Source: JACNKV01 sp964422145
GTDB taxonomy: Bacteria > Fidelibacterota > Marinisomatia > Marinisomatales > JACNKV01
Direction of reading: 5' to 3'
Length of the DNA stretch: 64,000 nucleotides
NCBI GenBank assembly: GCA_964422145.1
Contig: CAYQZV010000007.1
Location: 1 to 64,000 of the forward strand
Position numbers and translations under genes: made by a program. Each line of letters starts with the position of its first letter. Within the stretch, counting starts at the first letter, position 1. The notes beneath the pieces are model-generated. The model saw nothing but the letters and a program-made list of their open reading frames with translations, was not told where the DNA came from and searched no databases. Shown here in pieces: positions 52,917-60,336 of the stretch.

Positions 52917-52991
52917 CGGGGTGTGGCGCAGCCCGGTTAGCGCGCGTCGTTCGGGACGACGAGGTCGAAGGTTCAAATCCTTTCACCCCGA
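52917..52991 (+). tRNA. tRNA-Pro (anticodon CGG)
   Basis: A full cloverleaf is visible. The acceptor stem CGGGGTG (52917-52923) pairs with CACCCCG (52984-52990), with discriminator A at 52991. The D arm contains GCGCAGCCCGGTTAGCGC. The anticodon stem CGTCG/CGACG (52945-52949 and 52957-52961) encloses loop TTCGGGA, giving anticodon CGG at 52952-52954 with G37. The T arm contains GGTTCAAATCC. The 3' CCA is not encoded (ACA follows). leuS starts five bases later. Confidence 0.95.
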
Positions 52992-52996
52992 CATTT

Positions 52997-55456
52997 ATGT
53001 CTGATTACAATCACAAAACCATTGAAAAGAAATGGCAATCGTATTGGGAAGACAATAAAACATTTCGTTCTGAAGATTATTCTACAAAACCCAAGTTTTA
53101 TTGCCTTGTTGAATTTCCGTATCCATCAGGAGACGGATTACATGTCGGACATCCTCGATCCTATACCGCATTAGATATTCTTTCTAGAAAAAAGAGAATG
53201 GAAGGATATAACGTTTTATTTCCGATGGGATTTGACAGTTTTGGACTGCCGTCAGAAAATTATGCGATCAGAACAGGAATTCATCCTGCAGTCACCACAA
53301 AAAAGAATGAAGCCCATTTTACCAAGCAGTTGAAATCACTCGGGTTTTCATTTGACTGGGATCGAGTCATATCAACAACCGACCCTGAATATTATAAGTG
53401 GACACAGTGGATATTCCTGCAATTTTTTAAAGAAGGGTTAGCGTATAAAAAAGAAATGCCGATTAATTGGTGCATTTCATGTAAGATCGGTCTCGCAAAC
53501 GAAGAAGTAATGAGCGGGCAATGCGAACGTTGCGGAGGATATGTTGAGAAGAGATCCATCGATCAATGGATGTTAAAGATCACTGCCTATGCTGAAAAGC
53601 TTCTAAGAGGCCTAGATGACATTGACTTCTTGGATCGAATAAAAACTCAACAAGTCAACTGGATTGGGAAGTCAGAGGGTGCAGAAGTTGATTTCACAGT
53701 AGCAGGTCATTCCGAAAAAATAAAGGTGTTTACCACGCGTCCGGATACTTTGTTCGGAGCGACCTTTATGATCTTATCTCCAGAACACGATTTGGTTGAA
53801 ACAATTACATCTGAAGAACAGAAAGACGAAATTCAACAGTATATTCGTTATGCTGCCGGTAAAAGCGATTTGGAGAGAACCGAGCTCAGTAAAGAAAAAA
53901 CGGGAGCATTTACCGGGGCTTATGCCATTAATCCGGTCAACGACCAAAAAATACCGATTTGGATTGCAGATTATGTATTATCCAGTTACGGAACCGGTGC
54001 GATCATGGCCGTCCCTGCTCACGATACCAGGGATTTTGAATTCGCGAAGAAGTTCAATATTGAAATCAGATGTATTCTTGATCCAGATTCTGACCTTGCA
54101 GAAAAAGAAGGGATTGATCCTGAAGATGTTCGAACAGGTAATGCTTGTTGGCCTTTTGACGGTCAGTGCATGAATTCATCCAATGATCTTGGATTGGATA
54201 TAAATAGCATGGATGTCAAAACAGCTGTTCAAATGACTAATGAATGGTTGGAAAAACAGGGAACAGGGAAGTACGCAGTAAATTATAAATTACGTGATTG
54301 GGTATTTTCCAGACAACGCTATTGGGGTGAACCGATTCCGCTTGTTCTTTGTGAAGATTGCGACTGGGTGCCTATTCCAGATGATGAATTACCCGTCTTA
54401 TTACCGGATGTTGAAAAATATGAACCGACTGAAACAGGAGAATCTCCTTTAGCCGCCATGGATAGTTGGGTAAATACGACGTGTCCGAAATGCGGAAATA
54501 ATGCTAAAAGAGAGACAGACACGATGCCAAACTGGGCTGGTTCTTCGTGGTATTTCTTAAGGTACATCGATCCTGATAACAGTACAACATTTGCTGATTA
54601 TGATAAATTAAAATATTGGATGCCTGTTGACTGGTATAACGGCGGAATGGAGCATACAACACTTCATTTATTATACTCCAGATTTTGGAATATCTTTTTA
54701 GCTGATTGCGGTCTTGTCCCGAAATCAGAACCGTATTCTAAACGAACATCCCATGGTATGATCTTAGGAGAGGGCGGAGAAAAGATGTCTAAATCGAGAG
54801 GAAATGTAATCAACCCGGATGATGTTGTTGAACAATACGGTGCTGACGTCTTTAGAGCCTATGAGATGTTTATCGGACCGTTTGATCAATCCGCTGCATG
54901 GGATACACATGGAATATCAGGAACAGATCGTTTTGTTAAAAAAGTGTGGAAAGTGTTCACAACCAAACCGATTAAAGACATTTCTTTAAATAAATCTGAA
55001 TTACATTTATTACACTTTACAATCAAAAAAGTCACTGAAGATATTGAGACTCTAAATTTAAATACAGCAATCAGTCAATTAATGATATTTATCAATGAAA
55101 TAAGTAAAAGGGAAGAGATATCACGTACAGAGGCAAAAGAGTTTACATTGCTTATTTCACCGTTCACACCGCATTTAAGTGAAGAACTTTGGCAACGACT
55201 CGGACTTAATACATCAACATCCGATGAAGAATGGCCAAAATATAATGATACATATCTTGTGAAAGATTCAATTACTGTTATTGTTCAAGTAAACGGTAAA
55301 CTCAGAGCAAAAATAAATATTAACAAGAATGATGATAAAGAAGCCGTATTTCAAACAGCTGAAAAAGAGAATAATGTAATTCCGCATTTAGAAGGCAAAA
55401 CTTTGGTAAAAAAGATATATGTTCCGGGAAGGGTAGTGAACTTCGTCGTAAAGTAA
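52997..55456 (+). CDS. leuS: Leucyl-tRNA synthetase
   Basis: 819 residues. The HIGH motif is HVGH (49-52, in PYPSGDGLHVGH) and KMSKS is at 596-600; a CP1 editing domain (about 225-420, with TTRPDTLFGATFMILSPEH) and a zinc-like four-Cys insert (CISCKIG…CERCGG) are present. The N-terminus MSDYNHKTIEKKWQSYW is the standard LeuRS start, so the start codon is firm. That start is only five bases after tRNA-Pro, leaving no room for an SD outside the tRNA. The gene converges on the K+ channel gene with a 47-base AT-rich gap. Confidence 0.97.
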   Translation: MSDYNHKTIEKKWQSYWEDNKTFRSEDYSTKPKFYCLVEFPYPSGDGLHVGHPRSYTALDILSRKKRMEGYNVLFPMGFDSFGLPSENYAIRTGIHPAVTTKKNEAHFTKQLKSLGFSFDWDRVISTTDPEYYKWTQWIFLQFFKEGLAYKKEMPINWCISCKIGLANEEVMSGQCERCGGYVEKRSIDQWMLKITAYAEKLLRGLDDIDFLDRIKTQQVNWIGKSEGAEVDFTVAGHSEKIKVFTTRPDTLFGATFMILSPEHDLVETITSEEQKDEIQQYIRYAAGKSDLERTELSKEKTGAFTGAYAINPVNDQKIPIWIADYVLSSYGTGAIMAVPAHDTRDFEFAKKFNIEIRCILDPDSDLAEKEGIDPEDVRTGNACWPFDGQCMNSSNDLGLDINSMDVKTAVQMTNEWLEKQGTGKYAVNYKLRDWVFSRQRYWGEPIPLVLCEDCDWVPIPDDELPVLLPDVEKYEPTETGESPLAAMDSWVNTTCPKCGNNAKRETDTMPNWAGSSWYFLRYIDPDNSTTFADYDKLKYWMPVDWYNGGMEHTTLHLLYSRFWNIFLADCGLVPKSEPYSKRTSHGMILGEGGEKMSKSRGNVINPDDVVEQYGADVFRAYEMFIGPFDQSAAWDTHGISGTDRFVKKVWKVFTTKPIKDISLNKSELHLLHFTIKKVTEDIETLNLNTAISQLMIFINEISKREEISRTEAKEFTLLISPFTPHLSEELWQRLGLNTSTSDEEWPKYNDTYLVKDSITVIVQVNGKLRAKININKNDDKEAVFQTAEKENNVIPHLEGKTLVKKIYVPGRVVNFVVK

Positions 55457-55503
55457 TATTTTAATTTATATAATATTATACATAATCTATGTTATGCAGT
55501 AAT

Positions 55504-56502
55504 TTAATTAATGCCGAGATTCTTTTTAAATCGGTGTAATTGCTCTTTTGCTCCAATTAACATTACAGTATGATTTAATTCTAATACTGTATGGGGATCA
55601 GGATTTAAAATGGTTTCTCCGTCTTCGTTAATAATTCCAACAATGATTAAATTATAATCTTCCCGTAGTTTAGAATCTTTTATCATAATACCATCATACC
55701 GATCGATTGCTTCTAAGCTTATTTCATCAATGACCATTTTCATTTCAGATTTTGGTGTTGATAACGAAACAGTATCTTCTACATACGGTGTTAAAAGCAA
55801 TTCAGCCATTTTATATCCACCAGCAATATATGGATTAACAACTTTACTGGCACCTGCGCGTTTTAATTTCTTTCCGGTATCATGTTTACTGCATCGAGTA
55901 ATTAAATAAGCATCATGATTTAAATTTCGTGCAGACATTGTAACAAACAGATTGTCCTGATCATTATCCAGGGTTATCACAATACCTTTAGCACTTTCAA
56001 TGCCTGCATTTATGAGCGTTTCATCTAATGTAGCATCTTCTTTTAAATATTTATAACCCAATTCCTCGATTTTCTCGATTTTCTCACGATTGATTTCAAT
56101 TACAACAAAATTCTGATGTTGATGTTTAAGTTCCTTTGCAATAACGGCTCCGGTTTTACCAAAACCGCATAAGATATAATGATTTTTCATTTTTTTTATT
56201 TTATTTAGCATGACTCGTTTACGATATTGTTTGAATTCCATTAAATCCGCACCAATTTTTGAGATAAGCATTGCGAGACCGTTTACCCCAAAAATAATAA
56301 CTAGAATCGACCATATTTTAGCACTTTGACTTAGCGGGTGGACTTCCCCATATCCAACGGTAGATAACGTGATAATGGCCATATAAATACTATCTACAAC
56401 CGTCCATTTTTCATCACCGATGATGTAATATCCGGCTGCTCCAACTAGGATGAGGAGAATAAAGTAGATCAGGAAGATTGATTTCCCTAGTTTTTTTATC
56501 AA
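55504..56502 (-). CDS. Potassium channel with RCK (TrkA-N/TrkA-C) domains
   Basis: 332 residues starting with TTG, supported by a strong AGGAG site seven bases upstream. Two transmembrane helices flank a pore loop with the K+ selectivity filter TVGYG (48-52). A cytoplasmic TrkA-N domain follows (NHYILCGFGKTGAVIAKEL; GxGxxG-type NAD site), then a TrkA-C domain (about 245-330). This is the MthK/Kch-like two-TM RCK channel layout, gated by ligand on the RCK ring. It lies downstream of gapA but behind a strong terminator, so it probably has its own promoter. Confidence 0.93.
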   Translation of the reverse strand: MIKKLGKSIFLIYFILLILVGAAGYYIIGDEKWTVVDSIYMAIITLSTVGYGEVHPLSQSAKIWSILVIIFGVNGLAMLISKIGADLMEFKQYRKRVMLNKIKKMKNHYILCGFGKTGAVIAKELKHQHQNFVVIEINREKIEKIEELGYKYLKEDATLDETLINAGIESAKGIVITLDNDQDNLFVTMSARNLNHDAYLITRCSKHDTGKKLKRAGASKVVNPYIAGGYKMAELLLTPYVEDTVSLSTPKSEMKMVIDEISLEAIDRYDGIMIKDSKLREDYNLIIVGIINEDGETILNPDPHTVLELNHTVMLIGAKEQLHRFKKNLGIN

Positions 56503-56603
56503 GAAATATCTCCTGTAATACGGATTGAATTCGATTCATTCATAAATAAAATTAGTATGGTTTTATAAAAAGGGAAAGTCCTGTTTTATAATAATATCTA
56601 AAT

Positions 56604-56630
56604 AAAAAAGCCCCATAAATGGGGCTTTTT
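56604..56630 (-). terminator. Rho-independent terminator after gapA (bidirectional-type)
   Basis: The stem GCCCCA/TGGGGC with a four-base loop TAAA (56610-56625) is flanked by an A-tract on one side and a T-tract on the other, so on the minus strand it ends in a run of T residues. It lies 20 bases past the gapA stop and ends the GAPDH operon before the channel gene. Confidence 0.9.
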
Positions 56631-56650
56631 ATTACAATACAAGGAGGTAT

Positions 56651-57652
56651 TTATTTCCAATTAGAAAATATTTTTAATAAGTCCACTACCCTGTTTGAAT
56701 ATCCCCACTCGTTGTCATACCAGTTCAGTGTTTTTACGAATGAACCATCAACAACTTTTGTGAAGGGAGCATCAAAAATGGATGAATGCGGATTTCCGAT
56801 GATATCAGTTGAGACTACCGGTAAGGTTGAGTATTCAAGGATGTTCTTAAAATTCTCTGTTTGACAGGCTTCATAAACTGCTTCATTGATTTGCTCAACC
56901 GTAACTGAACTATTCAATTGAAAGACTGAATCAACAACTGATCCGTCTGCCACAGGAACACGCATCGCAATTCCGTCTAATTTCCCGGCTAACTCCGGTA
57001 AAACTTTACCCACAGCTCTTGCTGCACCGGTTGTCGTTGGAATAATATTCTCAGCAGCCGCACGGCTTCGACGCCAGTCTGAATGCGGCACGTCAGCTAA
57101 ACGCTGATCATTTGTGTATGCATGAATCGTATTGATCACACCATATTGAATCCCAAATTCATCATTCAGAACTTTTACGATCGGTGCGAGACAGTTCGTA
57201 GTACAACTTGCATTGGATATGATCTTATGTTCCGGTTTTAATCCGCTATCATTGACACCGATCACAACAGTATAGTCAATTTCTTCCTTTGCAGGAACGG
57301 TCAACACGATACGCTTTGCTCCCGCTTCAAGGTGTGGAGTTAATGTTTCGACTGTTCTGAAAATTCCGGTAGCTTCTACGACAGCATCGATTTCTAACTC
57401 TTTCCAAGGTAAGTTAGCAGGATTTGTTTCGGCTAACATTTTGACTTGATTTGACGATGTATGAAGGATATCACCTTCCATTTTTACTGTATCGGGGAAT
57501 CTTCCCATCACAGTATCATATTTTAATAAATATCCGAGAGCTTCATTGTCAGCAATGTCATTGATGGCAACAACATCAAAATCATCCCTGGCATTTAAAA
57601 TACGAAAAACGGATCTGCCGATTCGTCCAAAACCATTAATTGCAATTCTCAT
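56651..57652 (-). CDS. gapA: Glyceraldehyde-3-phosphate dehydrogenase, type I
   Basis: 333 residues from ATG 57652 (MRIAINGFGRIGR), with GAGG six bases upstream; an in-frame GTG at 57664 overlaps the upstream gene and is less likely. The catalytic Cys is C150 in SNASCTTNCLAP, with general base H177 (NTIHAYTNDQ) and phosphate-binding R212 in TTTGAARAVG. The Asp in AINDIAD suggests NAD+ preference. It performs the phosphorylating step of glycolysis or gluconeogenesis. It lies one base after a second GAPDH homologue that lacks the active site, so the two are translated together. Confidence 0.96.
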   Translation of the reverse strand: MRIAINGFGRIGRSVFRILNARDDFDVVAINDIADNEALGYLLKYDTVMGRFPDTVKMEGDILHTSSNQVKMLAETNPANLPWKELEIDAVVEATGIFRTVETLTPHLEAGAKRIVLTVPAKEEIDYTVVIGVNDSGLKPEHKIISNASCTTNCLAPIVKVLNDEFGIQYGVINTIHAYTNDQRLADVPHSDWRRSRAAAENIIPTTTGAARAVGKVLPELAGKLDGIAMRVPVADGSVVDSVFQLNSSVTVEQINEAVYEACQTENFKNILEYSTLPVVSTDIIGNPHSSIFDAPFTKVVDGSFVKTLNWYDNEWGYSNRVVDLLKIFSNWK

Positions 57653-57653
57653 T

Positions 57654-58679
57654 TTATACCTCACTTTCTTTTGTCAACTGAGCATAATCGTCGATAACTT
57701 CAAGAATTCTGTTTGCGAATCCCCAGCCGTTATCAAACCAAGAAACGGTTTTGACAAGTTTATCGCATGCGATCATCGTCGCTTTAGAATCAAACACAAG
57801 AGTTTCTCCGCTTGCTGTTAAATCACTGGAGACGATTGGATCTTCTGTATAACCAATTAAGTCTTTGTACTTTCCTTCCGCAGCTTTTTTCATTATAGCA
57901 TTCAATTCGTCGACTGATGGAGTATTGGTTAATTCGGTTGTCAAATCGATACATGATCCGTTCGGGATAGGTACATTAAAAGCAATGCCGCTTAATTTTC
58001 CCTTGAACTTAGGAATTAATCTTTCGACATAATCCGTCGCCCATGTTTCATTAGGAATAATGTTTTCGACTGCAGAACGACTTCGTCTTAAATCAGAACG
58101 AACAGCGTCAGCCAGTGGCTGGTCAGATGTATAAGCATGAACGGTCGTCATCATAGCTTTTTCTAAACCAAATGCTTCATCAAGTACGCTGAGCACTAAA
58201 GCCAAAACCTGTGTTGTGGCGGATGTCGTTGAAATAATTTTATCATCGTCATGGATTTCGTTATTATTCAATCCCGGTATAACAATTCGATCAATTTCAT
58301 CAATTGGCGGTTTTGAAACGATCACTCTTTTAGCACCGGATTTTAAATGGGGATCAAGTTCTTCACGTTTTCTGTAAACACCTGTTGTATCAATAACAAA
58401 ATCTACATCATAAGCATCCCATGGTAAAGCACCCGGACCACCGCCCGGTAAAAAACGAGTCTTACGTCCTTGATATTCAATAAAGTTGTCATTCAGTTTA
58501 AATTCATCCTTCATTGGGCCGTGAATCGAATCTCTCATCAATAAATAATGCAATGATTCAGGTTCACCGAAATCACTGATGGCAACAAATTCATAATTAG
58601 GATTATCATACCCAATACGAAAGATATTTCTTCCGATTCGGCCAAATCCAAAAAGTGCAATTCGTATAGGTTTATTCAT
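57654..58679 (-). CDS. GAPDH-fold pseudoenzyme (catalytic Cys replaced by Ala)
   Basis: 341 residues, full length, with the N-terminal NAD motif LFGFGRIGRNIFRI and conserved fold motifs (TVHAYTSDQPLAD, RRSRSAVENIIP, WFDNGWGFANR). The catalytic motif SNASCTTN is STTSATTQ: the nucleophile is A154 (codon GCC at 58220-58218). H181 is kept, but the TGAAR phosphate site reads TWATD (D216 in place of Arg). The frame is intact over its whole length and has a good AGAGG site, so it is not a decaying pseudogene. It may bind NAD or form mixed tetramers with the adjacent GapA. Function is unknown. Confidence 0.9.
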   Translation of the reverse strand: MNKPIRIALFGFGRIGRNIFRIGYDNPNYEFVAISDFGEPESLHYLLMRDSIHGPMKDEFKLNDNFIEYQGRKTRFLPGGGPGALPWDAYDVDFVIDTTGVYRKREELDPHLKSGAKRVIVSKPPIDEIDRIVIPGLNNNEIHDDDKIISTTSATTQVLALVLSVLDEAFGLEKAMMTTVHAYTSDQPLADAVRSDLRRSRSAVENIIPNETWATDYVERLIPKFKGKLSGIAFNVPIPNGSCIDLTTELTNTPSVDELNAIMKKAAEGKYKDLIGYTEDPIVSSDLTASGETLVFDSKATMIACDKLVKTVSWFDNGWGFANRILEVIDDYAQLTKESEV

Positions 58680-58727
58680 ATTTACCTCTTTCTCATTTAA
58701 TTAGCTCTGTGAAGTTAAGAATATTTT

Positions 58728-58755
58728 ATTAGTAACTCCAATATGAGTTACTAAT
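58728..58755 (-). promoter_or_regulatory. Perfect 11-bp inverted repeat, candidate operator of the GAPDH operon
   Basis: ATTAGTAACTC (58728-58738) and GAGTTACTAAT (58745-58755) are exact reverse complements separated by six bases. The element lies in the 78-base gap upstream of the GAPDH-like gene, about 50 bases before its start codon and two bases past the hydrolase stop. No T-tract follows on the minus strand, so an operator for a dimeric regulator is more likely than a terminator. Confidence 0.6.
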
Positions 58756-58757
58756 TA

Positions 58758-59831
58758 TTATATAATAGTTTCGCGAAGAAATTTCGCTATAAATGTTAAG
58801 GCTTTATGTGACTCTTTTATTGAATGAATAACCTTTTTTCCAAAGGATATATCTTTATGACTGTATAAATCAGTGATGAGTAATATACTGTTTTCTAATA
58901 TATTTGCTAACTGAACAGATTCTGTATAGGGTACCATACTATCGTAACTACCGTGGATTATGAAAACACGGCTTTTGATCTTATTTCCCCAAATACTTGG
59001 AGAGAATTTGTTAAACTCATCTTTACAATCTCGAAAAAGAATATCCATAATCGGTTTAAGTTCTATAGATGGTGAATCCTTAATTAGGTTGAACCATATT
59101 TTTTTTTCATCATCATTGAGAATTTTCAAAGTCTTATTTAACTTATCTTGATCTTCGTATATATGGTATCTAAGGGCCTTTACTAAAGAATTTGTATTGA
59201 AACCTAAATTGACTTTTGGTAGAAAATTATACAAAATTCCGATCAATGCCCAGTTATCCGGGATTAATTGGATATTTATATCATTCTTTTTTACAACACC
59301 TGAATATAAGAATTGAGTTACGGATTTAAATTGGTAGTATGTACCATAAGTAAAAAGAGCTTTAGGTGGATGTTTTATCATCACATCGGTTAAACTTGTT
59401 TTTAATAACATAGCACCGCCAAAACTAACTCCGACAAGACTGATTTTGTTAGAATCTTCACAAATATTTTTTAAAACCCACCCATAAAAATGGGACATCC
59501 AATTTACAACATCGTCAGAAATATGAAGTGCTTTTAACGGCGGTATTCTAGGGATATATACTTCATATCCGATTCTGGCGAAACTGGTTCCTAGCGGTTG
59601 CAGTTTTTCATGTTCTTCGGCTGTATAAGAAGCACCAGGATAAATGATCAGAATATGTTTGATTTTATTTTTGGGCGTAAACCGTTTTAACGGTGTTGGG
59701 TTACCGTCTAAACCATCATAAAGTATTTTATCAGATGATACTCCGTATAATGTATTATTAAGGGGCTTAACTAGAGTATAGGCAAATGATAATGATTTAA
59801 AATAAGCAGAAATATTTTTTAAGATTATCAC
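58758..59831 (-). CDS. Alpha/beta-hydrolase family protein
   Basis: 357 residues starting with GTG in a GTGA overlap with gpt. The nucleophile elbow is GVSFGG with S136; a likely acid is the Asp in IIHGSYDSMVPYTESVQL and a likely His is in YSHKDIS near the C-terminus. An oxyanion region IIYPGASYTAEEHEKL precedes. There is no signal peptide, so it is presumably cytoplasmic. The substrate is unknown; the family includes esterases, lipases and acyltransferases. It is coupled to gpt but has no evident purine function. Confidence 0.75.
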   Translation of the reverse strand: MIILKNISAYFKSLSFAYTLVKPLNNTLYGVSSDKILYDGLDGNPTPLKRFTPKNKIKHILIIYPGASYTAEEHEKLQPLGTSFARIGYEVYIPRIPPLKALHISDDVVNWMSHFYGWVLKNICEDSNKISLVGVSFGGAMLLKTSLTDVMIKHPPKALFTYGTYYQFKSVTQFLYSGVVKKNDINIQLIPDNWALIGILYNFLPKVNLGFNTNSLVKALRYHIYEDQDKLNKTLKILNDDEKKIWFNLIKDSPSIELKPIMDILFRDCKDEFNKFSPSIWGNKIKSRVFIIHGSYDSMVPYTESVQLANILENSILLITDLYSHKDISFGKKVIHSIKESHKALTFIAKFLRETII

Positions 59832-60301
59832 TTTTTTTGTTCTACAAAGGGTACTGCGTAATCAGAGATCATATCCCAAGGGAATTGAATCCATGTATCC
59901 TGACTGACTTCAGTAATAAACGTGTCAACTAACGGTCTTCCCTCCGGTTTGGCGTAAATTGTTGCAAGATGCGCTTTTGGAAGAATATCTCGTGCGATTT
60001 GTGCTGTTGTTCCGGTATCAACCAAGTCGTCAATTAATAACCAACCTTCGCCGTCGTGATCAATTCCTTTTAATATATCAGGTTTCCCGATTTTTTGATG
60101 ATTATATGTAGCGATACAAATGGTATCAATCAGGCGAATATCTAACTCACGAGAAACGATTGCAGCAGGGACAAGTCCGCCGCGTGTAATGGCAGCCATC
60201 CCTTTCCATTTATCCACGGAAAGCAAACGCCACGCTAATGCACGTGCATCTCTATGCAGTTCTTGCCAGCTTACGTTGAAATATTTAATCTGTTTATTCA
60301 T
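59828..60301 (-). CDS. gpt: Xanthine-guanine phosphoribosyltransferase
   Basis: 157 residues, close in length to E. coli Gpt (152). The match extends through WKGMAAITRGGLVPAAIVSREL, the PRPP-binding LLIDDLVDTGTTA, PKAHLATIYAKPEGRPLVD and DTWIQFPWDM. It salvages guanine, xanthine and hypoxanthine to nucleotides. It lies 35 bases downstream of the molybdenum hydroxylase large subunit on the same strand, linking that cluster to purine metabolism. Confidence 0.92.
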   Translation of the reverse strand: MNKQIKYFNVSWQELHRDARALAWRLLSVDKWKGMAAITRGGLVPAAIVSRELDIRLIDTICIATYNHQKIGKPDILKGIDHDGEGWLLIDDLVDTGTTAQIARDILPKAHLATIYAKPEGRPLVDTFITEVSQDTWIQFPWDMISDYAVPFVEQKK

Positions 60302-60336
60302 AATCTTTATAGAGATAGTAAATTAAGGTTGAAAAG

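Noticed and set aside
57654..58679. Possibility that the second GAPDH gene is a decaying pseudogene
   Set aside because: The frame is intact over 341 codons, with a good ribosome-binding site, conserved fold motifs and operon placement; only active-site residues have changed.
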